From a virus, in the IMG/VR virus record IMGVR_UViG_3300009788_000351, positions 1 to 20,475 of that record: a DNA stretch of 20,475 bases, one strand, 5' to 3'. Positions 1 to 4,311 of this stretch are shown here, piece by piece (the stretch's first letter is position 1; each line of letters begins with the position of its first letter). The position numbers and the translations under genes were made by a program. The notes under the pieces were generated by a model that did no database searches, had not been told where the DNA came from, and saw only the letters and a program-made list of their open reading frames with translations.

Positions 1-292
1 ACGTCGTGTACAGAACGAAGGCCCAACCTCGACGATGCGCCTCGGCGATGAACCGATCGACCTCATCGTCGGACACGTGATCCAGGTCAGCCGCGTAGCA
101 GCCGAAGGCCTCGACATTGACGTTCGCTCGAGAGGTGCTCGGGGGGTAGATCGCGGGACTGAACGCGGGGCACTCGAGCTTCGTGCCGGCGGGGCGGAAC
201 TCGTGTTTGAAGGTCGCCGCAAACGCGTCCCACGACCGCTCGACGCGGATCGGGCGGTTGCTCCGGGCATGGGTGAAAAGCGTCAGCCGCAT
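1..292 (-). CDS. Primase-polymerase-like replication protein, N-terminal part (runs off left edge)
   Basis: Reading leftward from ATG at 292-290 there is an open frame of 97 codons to the window edge. Near residues 69-76 it has the hydrophobic-D-x-D pattern AADLDHVS, followed by a helix and then GWAFVLYTT. This arrangement (catalytic DxD, helix, strand ending in Y-T/S) is typical of the first motif of archaeo-eukaryotic-type primase-polymerase domains, found at the N-terminus of many phage primase-helicases. The start overlaps the end of the XRE gene by 10 bp, suggesting translational coupling; there is no strong Shine-Dalgarno. A replication role would fit the iteron-rich, AT-rich region upstream. 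The C-terminal part, including any helicase domain, lies outside the window, so the family call rests on a short stretch. Confidence 0.55.
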   Translation of the reverse strand, partial: MRLTLFTHARSNRPIRVERSWDAFAATFKHEFRPAGTKLECPAFSPAIYPPSTSRANVNVEAFGCYAADLDHVSDDEVDRFIAEAHRRGWAFVLYTT

Positions 293-492
293 AGCGCCAG
301 GAGCCAATCCGAGCTCACTGCGTACACTGTGGCCAAACGTGCGAGGTCTGTTGCGTTTGGTGTCGTTCGGCCCTGTTCCCAGCTCGCGACCGTCTGCGCG
401 GTTACGCCTATTTTCTCGGCGACTTTCTCTTGCGATAATTGCGCCGCGGCGCGGGCCGCACGGAGCCGTTCGGGGAGCTGAGGGGATAGCAT
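283..492 (-). CDS. Small XRE/Cro-CI family repressor-like protein
   Basis: A 69-residue protein that is almost entirely a helix-turn-helix domain of the XRE type: RAARAAAQLSQEKVAEKIGV (residues 10-29) then TAQTVASWEQGRTTPNATDL. The S-Q-x-x-V/L-A...G-V...V-x-x-W-E-x-G-x-x-x-P pattern is the classic Cro/CI signature. It has no C-terminal dimerisation or cleavage domain, so it resembles Cro more than a full CI. A leftward promoter ends about 2 nt before its ATG, so its mRNA is nearly leaderless. It overlaps the downstream primase-like gene by 10 bp. It probably represses its own promoter and/or sites in the 493-1013 control region; that target is inferred. Confidence 0.85.
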   Translation of the reverse strand: MLSPQLPERLRAARAAAQLSQEKVAEKIGVTAQTVASWEQGRTTPNATDLARLATVYAVSSDWLLALCG

Positions 493-529
493 GGGATCTC
501 TTGATACATGCAGGGTGTAAAAGGGTCAA
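493..529 (-). promoter_or_regulatory. Leftward sigma70-type promoter, nearly leaderless
   Basis: On the minus strand the -35 is TTGACC (plus positions 524-529) and the -10 is TATCAA (501-506), with a 17-bp spacer. The predicted +1 falls at about 494, two bases before the ATG at 492. One CCCACTT iteron (538-546) lies just upstream of the -35. Confidence 0.6.
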
Positions 530-602
530 GTGAAAAGAAGTGGGCCAGGTAAAAGAGAACGATGCCGAGGTGTTAGGCCGATTGACCCACTTTGGGAGGG
601 GT

Positions 603-622
603 GGCCCAGATCAAAGTGGGCC
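603..622. repeat. Inverted repeat GGCCCA/TGGGCC
   Basis: Perfect 6-bp arms at 603-608 and 617-622 are separated by 8 bases. The right arm is part of an iteron. There is no T-tract, so this is more likely a protein-binding site than a terminator. Confidence 0.45.
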
Positions 623-704
623 GAAAAAGTCGAGGGGTTACAGGCGGATAGGGGCCATTTACCCACTTACCCACTTTTTCTAGAGGATAAGTAGGAGGGG
701 AGGG

Positions 705-760
705 TGTTGTTACTATACAGACTTGTATAGATACCAAATTATAGATCCCCCCACTAAATA
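705..760. other. AT-rich segment inside the iteron cluster (possible unwinding element)
   Basis: This stretch is clearly poorer in G+C than the surrounding DNA and sits between the two inverted iteron pairs. On the minus strand it contains a perfect TATAAT (plus 738-743), but I find no good -35 at 16-18 bp, so a promoter is not claimed. Either unwinding of an origin or an operator region is possible. Confidence 0.4.
713..730. promoter_or_regulatory. 18-bp palindrome, operator-like
   Basis: CTATACAGACTTGTATAG has perfect 7-bp arms (713-719 and 724-730) around a 4-bp centre. This size and symmetry is typical of operators for dimeric HTH repressors. The XRE protein encoded at 283-492 is a plausible but unproven ligand. 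Confidence 0.55.
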
Positions 761-821
761 GGGAAAAAGTGGGTAAAGTGGGCCGAGGGGGGTTAAGTGG
801 CTGTTTCGATTGCGGAATCCT

Positions 822-841
822 GGCCCAGCACGATCTGGGCC
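822..841. repeat. Perfect hairpin GGCCCAG/CTGGGCC
   Basis: Arms of 7 bp at 822-828 and 835-841 with a 6-base loop. No T-tract follows on either strand, so an intrinsic terminator is not supported. The arm shares GGCCCA with the iterons nearby. Confidence 0.45.
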
Positions 842-869
842 GTTATCGGTCGATTTACTGATGGTAATC

Positions 870-976
870 TAAGTGCGCGGAACGGTTGGTGGCGGGGTCG
901 TGGGTTCATTTAATTGGGGGCTGCAGGTGCTCGAAATCTTGAGGCTTTTCGGGGGTGTGGCTGTAAGTGCGCGGAA
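870..976. repeat. 13-bp direct repeat TAAGTGCGCGGAA, two copies
   Basis: Exact copies lie at 870-882 and 964-976, 94 bp apart. The second copy ends three bases before the -35 of the promoter driving the gene at 1014, a position typical of an activator site. The DNA between the copies holds no convincing gene. Confidence 0.55.
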
Positions 977-979
977 TGC

Positions 980-1014
980 TTGACTTCGTATTTACATTCG
1001 GTATATTCCCGGTA
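980..1014 (+). promoter_or_regulatory. Rightward promoter with +1 on the start codon (leaderless)
   Basis: TTGACT (980-985), a 16-bp spacer, and TATATT (1002-1007). Six bases separate the -10 from the ATG at 1014, so the predicted +1 is the A of the ATG. No ribosome binding site is present upstream of this start. Confidence 0.65.
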
Positions 1015-1568
1015 TGCAGTTGAGGCCCATCGAGTGGAACGACGAGTGTTCGTGGCTGCGCCAGCCCTGCGACACAGAGAGCCGCTGGAGGGCGTTCCAG
1101 GCCTACCGCGACCAGCCGCCGCCTCGAACCGTGCGAGGCGCTAGCGAGGCTCTGGGGGGGCAGCAGAAACGCACGCTCGAATATTGGTCTACTGAGTGCA
1201 TGTGGCCCGAGCGATGTGAAGAGCTCGACCGATATCTCGAGGCCCAGCGTGTGGCCGTCGTCGTCGACGTCTTGAAGGAAGACGCTCGCGAGACCGCGGC
1301 CGAGCACATAGGGCAACTTCGTGAGGCTCGTGACATCGCGGTCGCGGTCGTGAGGCAGTGGGCGAAGAAGCTCGAGCGCGGCGAAACGATCGAGGGGTGG
1401 TCCCCAAACGACGTGCGCCAGATGATTCGCGACACCATCACCTTGGAACGCCTGGTGAGGGGTGAGGCAACCGAGCGCGTCGAGCACGGGCTTGTGGATC
1501 TGTCGAAGCTCTCGGTTGACGACATGTCCGAGCTCAAGAGGCTGGAAGCGAAGGCGGGGGCGGAGTAG
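1014..1568 (+). CDS. Probable small terminase subunit-like DNA-binding protein
   Basis: A 184-residue, charged, largely helical protein. Residues about 38-70 (VRGASEALGGQQKRTLEYWS, then TECMWPERCEELDRYLE) fit the N-terminal helix-turn-helix seen in many phage small terminases, where a short HTH is followed by a W-S-x(4)-W-x-x-R-x-x-x-x-D pattern. The middle (residues 70-125) is a long helix. Small terminases bind the packaging site and hand DNA to the large subunit. The odd point is the place: the large terminase is about 4.4 kb downstream and this gene has its own promoter and terminator. The start at 1014 is chosen because the promoter's predicted +1 falls exactly on it. It could instead be another phage DNA-binding regulator. 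Confidence 0.6.
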   Translation: MQLRPIEWNDECSWLRQPCDTESRWRAFQAYRDQPPPRTVRGASEALGGQQKRTLEYWSTECMWPERCEELDRYLEAQRVAVVVDVLKEDARETAAEHIGQLREARDIAVAVVRQWAKKLERGETIEGWSPNDVRQMIRDTITLERLVRGEATERVEHGLVDLSKLSVDDMSELKRLEAKAGAE

Positions 1569-1612
1569 GTTGGAGGTACCTCAGGCGTCTGCAGCGCCTG
1601 GGTTAGCATGTG

Positions 1613-1651
1613 CCCCCGTCGGACCTATCGGGACCCCGGCGGGGGTTTTTT
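1613..1651 (+). terminator. Rho-independent terminator after the TerS-like gene
   Basis: An 8-bp stem (1613-1620 with 1638-1645, including one G-U pair) is followed directly by six T residues at 1646-1651. It closes the single-gene unit 1014-1568; a new promoter starts 22 bp later. Confidence 0.75.
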
Positions 1652-1673
1652 CGTGAGGGGTGTCGATTCGGGG

Positions 1674-1719
1674 TTGACCTGATATCAGGATAGGGTTATA
1701 TTCAGATCATGAAGACGAC
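1674..1719 (+). promoter_or_regulatory. Leaderless promoter cassette, copy 1 of a 46-bp repeat
   Basis: TTGACC (1674-1679), a 17-bp spacer and TATATT (1697-1702), then six bases to the ATG at 1709, so +1 is predicted on the A of the start codon. The spacer contains the perfect palindrome CCTGATATCAGG (1678-1689). All 46 bases from the -35 to codon 4 recur exactly at 3248-3293. Confidence 0.75.
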
Positions 1720-1948
1720 AGCCGCACAGCAAAGGGTCCTTGACGAAGTGCGTCGCGCTAATGCCGAAGGCTGTGAAGCTGTGTTCGAGGTTACTGTTGG
1801 CTATCGCAAAGCGACCCGGGCGAGTGTTCGGGTGTTGAACACTTTGCAGGATCAAGGTCGTATAACCTGGAGCAGGCATTACCCGTGTGCGTCGAGCAGC
1901 AGTTATGTCGCCGTGGTGACTGTCGTTGCTCCCCACCCCAAACCCTGA
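1709..1948 (+). CDS. Small basic protein, possible winged-helix fold
   Basis: A 79-residue protein of unknown family. An N-terminal helix (AAQQRVLDEVRRANAEG, residues 5-21) is followed by a second helix ending RASVRVLNTLQDQGRITWSR (residues 38-57) and a C-terminal strand-rich segment (SSYVAVVTVV). The helix / helix / hairpin order is like that of small winged-helix DNA-binding proteins such as phage excisionase-type regulators, but I cannot assign a family. It is translated from a leaderless promoter. Its TGA stop (1946-1948) overlaps the extended -10 of the next gene's promoter, so the two genes are tightly packed yet separately transcribed. Confidence 0.65.
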   Translation: MKTTAAQQRVLDEVRRANAEGCEAVFEVTVGYRKATRASVRVLNTLQDQGRITWSRHYPCASSSSYVAVVTVVAPHPKP

Positions 1949-1962
1949 TATAAGGCTAGCCA
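1926..1962 (+). promoter_or_regulatory. Leaderless extended -10 promoter with operator variant
   Basis: TTGCTC (1926-1931), a 17-bp spacer and TGATATAAG, an extended -10 (hexamer 1949-1954). The predicted +1 at 1961 is one base before the ATG at 1962. The 12-mer CCTGATATAAGG (1944-1955) matches the palindrome of the 1674 promoter at 11 of 12 positions, here overlapping the -10. Confidence 0.65.
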
Positions 1963-2582
1963 TGCCCCATACACCTAACAACACCAAGCTCGGACAATCA
2001 ATCAAAGACACCTACATGCGCGGGTTCCGCATGGCCGTGAACGGCGAAGACCCCGGGCCCTTGCACCCCGAGTCGCATCTAGCGCGGGGGCATGCCTTCG
2101 GTGCGTTCGCCGTGAGCGTGGCGCGAAGCACAGCGAAGGACAACGCCGATCGGGTGCTGAACAGCGCTGCCATGACGCAGGCCCAGGAGAACGCTGAGAG
2201 CGGACAACGCGTTCTGTGGGACGGGGAAGACATCGGTAGGTACCTGGGAGACGCGGGAGGGGGGAGCGACGCGTGTTTGGTCGAGCGCCCCGGCGGGGTT
2301 GTTGAGCGTTGGAATAAGCATCATGAATTGCTGACAATCGACGACGTGAGAGAGGGCATGCACGGCCCTGAGGTCGAGAGCGCCGACATACTCCACGAGA
2401 AGTACCCGCCGTTGCCCAATACCCACGTTGGGCGCGATGAGCTCAAGGGGCGGATCATCGAAGCTGTGCGAGCGGTGCTCCCGCCTGTCGAGCCCTTTGT
2501 CGAGTTCGACGAACCCACCAAAGAGCAGATCGAGCGCCGGGAGCTCTCAGGCACGATGGGTGTGCGCGTGGTGAAGCCGTGA
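1962..2582 (+). CDS. Hypothetical early phage protein, 206 aa
   Basis: I do not recognise a family. The start at 1962 (MPHTPNNTKLGQ) is preferred over an upstream in-frame codon at 1926 because the promoter's -10 and predicted +1 lie between them. The protein is hydrophilic, with an alanine-rich helix (HAFGAFAVSVARSTAKDNAD, about residues 46-65), a glycine-rich linker (DAGGGSD) and a C-terminal segment rich in Pro and Glu. There is no signal peptide or membrane segment. It heads an operon of four genes joined by 4-bp stop/start overlaps (next starts at 2579, 2764 and 2949), so it is probably co-expressed with the Zn-ribbon and DnaA-like proteins. Confidence 0.75.
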   Translation: MPHTPNNTKLGQSIKDTYMRGFRMAVNGEDPGPLHPESHLARGHAFGAFAVSVARSTAKDNADRVLNSAAMTQAQENAESGQRVLWDGEDIGRYLGDAGGGSDACLVERPGGVVERWNKHHELLTIDDVREGMHGPEVESADILHEKYPPLPNTHVGRDELKGRIIEAVRAVLPPVEPFVEFDEPTKEQIERRELSGTMGVRVVKP

Positions 2583-2767
2583 ACTGCCCCCGATGCAACG
2601 CACCCATGCTCAGGCTCTACGGGCCACATTGGTGGATCACGTTGTTCCCTGTGACCAAGTGGCGCTGCCCGGAGCACCCCGACGCGGACACACTCGAAGT
2701 GACGCACGAGTATATCTTGCCGGGAGCCATTCACAGCATCGTGATCAGAGGAGTGATCGAGGTATGA
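2579..2767 (+). CDS. Small zinc-ribbon-like protein
   Basis: A 62-residue protein starting with GTG in a GTGA overlap with the previous stop. It begins MNCPRCNAPM, a C-x-x-C knuckle at residues 3 and 6, with a further C at residue 30 followed by H (WRCPEHP), so a C-x2-C...C-x2-H metal site is plausible. The rest looks like beta strands (EVTHEYIL, SIVIRGVIEV). Small CPxC zinc-ribbon proteins are common in phage early regions and their roles are mostly unknown. No specific function is claimed. Confidence 0.7.
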   Translation: MNCPRCNAPMLRLYGPHWWITLFPVTKWRCPEHPDADTLEVTHEYILPGAIHSIVIRGVIEV

Positions 2768-2952
2768 AACGCTGGAACGAAAAGCAGAAGGCCACGATCG
2801 AGACCCCGGCGATCGATGCGTTCTTGAAAGAGATCGAGGCAGTGTGCCGAAAGCACGGCTTCGCAATCTCGCACGAGGATTCACACGGTGCGTTCGTGGT
2901 CGTCAAGCACACCGAAGGTTCGTACCTCTATGCTGCGGAGGATGGCACGTGA
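2764..2952 (+). CDS. Conserved-looking small phage protein (HGF-SHEDSHGAF motif)
   Basis: A 62-residue protein starting at ATG 2764 in an ATGA overlap with the previous stop. Residues 16-45 (AIDAFLKEIEAVCRKHGFAI then SHEDSHGAFVVV) fit a helix followed by two strands; short phage proteins with a helix plus HGF...SHED.HGAF recur in many phage genomes as uncharacterised genes. No catalytic motif is evident. It lies between the Zn-ribbon gene and the DnaA-like gene in one translationally coupled operon. Confidence 0.7.
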   Translation: MKRWNEKQKATIETPAIDAFLKEIEAVCRKHGFAISHEDSHGAFVVVKHTEGSYLYAAEDGT

Positions 2953-3251
2953 GCGACACTCAACCCACGGTCCCGCCATGGTCGACCGTCGTCGAAGCGC
3001 TCGAGGCCAGGGGGCTTCGCGAGCCCCTCGTGGCCGTGGTGCGACCGATGGGCGTAACCATGTTCGAGGCTTGCGGACGCACCCGGTCAACGCGCATCGT
3101 GGCCGCACGTCACGCCGCGTGGAAGAAGCTGCGGGAGCTCGGCTTTAGCCTGAATGAGATCGCCCGGTTGTGGGGGGTGGATCAATCGAGCGTGTCGTAC
3201 GGGCTGGCCGGGGTGAAGAGAAGGCGGAAAAAGAAAGTGAAAAAGGCTTGA
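2949..3251 (+). CDS. DnaA domain IV-like helix-turn-helix protein
   Basis: A 100-residue protein starting with GTG (GTGA overlap). Residues 50-90 contain RHAAWKKLRELGFSLNEIAR followed by LWGVDQSSVSYGLAGVK. This matches the DNA-binding domain IV of the replication initiator DnaA: R-x-x-A-x-x-L...LSLPEIG, then the signature D-H-S/T-T/S-V-x-x-A/G. The signature is D-Q-S-S-V here, with Q in place of the usual H. It ends in a strongly basic tail (KRRRKKKVKKA). There is no AAA+ domain, so it cannot act as a complete initiator; it may bind DnaA-box-like sequence, block or redirect host DnaA, or act as a transcription factor. Its TGA lies inside the -35 of the next promoter. The similarity is clear by eye, the role is inferred. 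Confidence 0.75.
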   Translation: MSDTQPTVPPWSTVVEALEARGLREPLVAVVRPMGVTMFEACGRTRSTRIVAARHAAWKKLRELGFSLNEIARLWGVDQSSVSYGLAGVKRRRKKKVKKA

Positions 3252-3293
3252 CCTGATATCAGGATAGGGTTATATTCAGATCATGAAGACGAC
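3248..3293 (+). promoter_or_regulatory. Leaderless promoter cassette, copy 2 of the 46-bp repeat
   Basis: Identical over 46 bases to 1674-1719: TTGACC (3248-3253), palindrome CCTGATATCAGG (3252-3263), TATATT (3271-3276) and ATG at 3283 with predicted +1 on its A. The -35 contains the TGA stop of the preceding gene. Confidence 0.75.
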
Positions 3294-3471
3294 GAACAAC
3301 CCCGACCGCACCTCAGCCACCTACTTCCTGACCGCACGCGGCGAGGCAGAATCCACCCTGCGCCGGGCTCTGAGCTCCCGCAATGAAGACGGGTACACCA
3401 GCCGCGCCTGGAACCGGGCTTTCTGCCGACGGCTCATCGCCCGTGTGCGACGGTTGCAGACGTCGTGCTAG
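3283..3471 (+). CDS. Small basic hypothetical protein, 62 aa
   Basis: The protein starts MKTTNNPDRTS, sharing MKTT with the gene at 1709 because the repeated cassette includes the first codons. The rest is rich in Arg and Ala (RGEAESTLRRALSSR and NRAFCRRLIARVRRLQ), likely two amphipathic helices. No family is recognised. It is the only gene in its transcription unit, between a leaderless promoter and a pair of hairpins at 3479-3540. The promoter supports it being a real gene; the short, arginine-rich sequence alone would not. Confidence 0.6.
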   Translation: MKTTNNPDRTSATYFLTARGEAESTLRRALSSRNEDGYTSRAWNRAFCRRLIARVRRLQTSC

Positions 3472-3478
3472 CCTACCC

Positions 3479-3510
3479 CGGCACGGTAGGGCCCTATCCC
3501 CACCGTGCCG
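3479..3510 (+). terminator. Hairpin between convergent genes (no T-tract)
   Basis: A perfect 9-bp stem CGGCACGGT/ACCGTGCCG (3479-3487, 3502-3510), with three further G-C pairs possible inside after one mismatch. It starts 8 bases after the stop of the gene at 3283. No T-run follows, so termination is inferred from position and stem strength. Confidence 0.45.
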
Positions 3511-3512
3511 AG

Positions 3513-3540
3513 CCCTCGGCGCCCTCGCCTGCGCCGGGGG
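3513..3540. terminator. Second strong hairpin, end of the convergent transglycosylase gene
   Basis: A 10-bp stem with one G-U pair (3513-3522 with 3531-3540) and an 8-base loop, directly next to the stop codon of the minus-strand gene (3542). It may act on both strands together with the hairpin at 3479; no clear T-tract is present. Confidence 0.45.
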
Positions 3541-3541
3541 T

Positions 3542-4048
3542 TCACTTTGATCGCACGAGCTGCTGGTAAGTCGCGACACGGGCTAGCAAGCGACGCCTTA
3601 GCTCCCCCTGCGTCAACCGGTCCCGGGGGATCCCGCCGTACCGCTTGAACACGCACAGAGGCGCTCCGTAGCACCCGACGATGATCGGACGCAGGTACAC
3701 GGCCGCGACTTCCACCGCTCGAGCGGTCGCCTCAGGGCTCACCCCTATCACTTGCTTCGCGGTGTATTTGTGCCGCAGGATCTTCCCGTCTTTGCCGACC
3801 ATGACCTGAAACAATCCCGCTTCACCTGCCGCGCCGCGCTTCTTCCCGCTGTGTATGTCCAGCCGGAACGAGCTTTCATGCTTCGCGACCGTGATCAGAA
3901 ATCGGGCCAGCCGGATGTCCCCTTTTGCCTCGGCGGAGATCGCCGCGGCGATCACCTGATACCGCACGCGGGCGAGCTCCTCGCCCTCTTTCTGATACTT
4001 CGGCGGGACCAACCCGATCATGAGCGCAAGGATTATCAGAGTTTTCAT
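3542..4048 (-). CDS. Lytic transglycosylase (SLT/lysozyme-like) with N-terminal hydrophobic signal or anchor
   Basis: A 168-residue protein. Residues 1-15 (MKTLIILALMIGLVP) form a hydrophobic signal or signal-anchor. The catalytic region has AKHESSFRLD with the expected catalytic Glu at 58 followed by Ser, then GEAGLFQVM (residues 75-83), equivalent to the G-L-M/F-Q-V motif of SLT-type transglycosylases, and a later YGG (117-119). These enzymes cleave peptidoglycan between MurNAc and GlcNAc. The ATG at 4048 is chosen over GTG at 4054 because AGAGG lies at normal spacing from the ATG. It is the only gene on this strand between 493 and the right edge and stands alone in the early region, convergent with 3283. 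It could be an endolysin or an entry or exclusion factor. Confidence 0.8.
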   Translation of the reverse strand: MKTLIILALMIGLVPPKYQKEGEELARVRYQVIAAAISAEAKGDIRLARFLITVAKHESSFRLDIHSGKKRGAAGEAGLFQVMVGKDGKILRHKYTAKQVIGVSPEATARAVEVAAVYLRPIIVGCYGAPLCVFKRYGGIPRDRLTQGELRRRLLARVATYQQLVRSK

Positions 4049-4066
4049 AGCCACACCTCTAGCAGA

Positions 4067-4084
4067 TCTGATATAAGGGTGTCA
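4067..4084 (+). promoter_or_regulatory. Leaderless extended -10 promoter with operator variant
   Basis: TGATATAAG is an extended -10 (hexamer 4072-4077), six bases before the ATG at 4084, so +1 is predicted on its A. The -35 is weak (TAGCCA, 18-bp spacer). The 12-mer TCTGATATAAGG (4067-4078) matches the CCTGATATCAGG palindrome at 10 of 12 positions. Confidence 0.6.
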
Positions 4085-4311
4085 TGTCAAAACAACCCAT
4101 CGTCGGACCGTACACCGGCGTTACATTCGGTTCGATGATCCGTGAAGCGTTCGACAAGTCGGGGATGACGCAAGTGCAATTCGCCCAGCGGCTGGGAGTG
4201 ACCCAACCCCGGATCGTGGAGATCTTCAATCAAGCGAGCATGACCGAGGCGCTGCTCGATCGGTGCATGGTGGCGCTCAGGGTCAAGTTCGAGGCGAGGA
4301 TCGTAGCGTGA
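4084..4311 (+). CDS. XRE-type helix-turn-helix regulator
   Basis: A 75-residue protein. Residues 15-50 (FGSMIREAFDKSGMTQVQFA, then QRLGVTQPRIVEIFN) form an XRE-type HTH with the usual T-Q-x-x-F/L-A-x-x-L-G-V and recognition helix. There is no other domain. It is translated from a leaderless promoter that overlaps a copy of the shared palindrome, so autoregulation is plausible. It heads the operon that runs through three more small genes and the methyltransferase toward the terminase, with the next start in a 1-bp overlap. It is a candidate for the regulator that binds the shared operator, along with the XRE protein at 283-492. Confidence 0.8.
   Translation: MSKQPIVGPYTGVTFGSMIREAFDKSGMTQVQFAQRLGVTQPRIVEIFNQASMTEALLDRCMVALRVKFEARIVA

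Larger units (their letters stand above)
538..784. repeat. Cluster of seven CCCACTT iterons in both orientations; candidate replication origin or operator array
   Basis: The core CCCACTT or its complement AAGTGGG occurs at 538-544, 587-592 region, 614-620, 662-668, 670-676, 767-773 and 776-782. Preferred flanks are GGCCCACTTT or TTACCCACTT. The pair at 659-679 and the pair at 764-784 are near-exact inverted copies of each other (one base inserted), flanking an AT-rich stretch. Three copies have the 9-mer TTACCCACT, which matches 7 of 9 positions of the bacterial DnaA box TTATNCACA. Position next to the primase-like gene, with an AT-rich unwinding-like segment, suits an origin. Use as an operator array for the XRE protein is the alternative. 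Confidence 0.6.

Noticed and set aside
35-533. Plus-strand open frames at 35-481 and 183-533
   Set aside because: They run opposite to the XRE gene and the primase-like gene, both of which show clear family motifs, and their products are Arg/Ala-rich without recognisable order.
538-784. CRISPR array
   Set aside because: Repeats are only 7-10 bp, in mixed orientation and with irregular spacing, unlike CRISPR repeats and spacers.
603-841. Intrinsic terminators at hairpins 603-622 and 822-841
   Set aside because: Neither hairpin has a T-run on either side, and no gene ends there.
906-1609. Minus-strand frames at 906-1487 and 1103-1609
   Set aside because: They are antisense to the TerS-like gene, which has a well-placed promoter and terminator on the plus strand; the antisense products are low in motif content.
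4049-4090. Sigma70 promoter for the minus-strand transglycosylase
   Set aside because: A perfect TTGACA lies on the minus strand at plus 4085-4090, but no -10 is found 16-18 bp away, so I do not call it.
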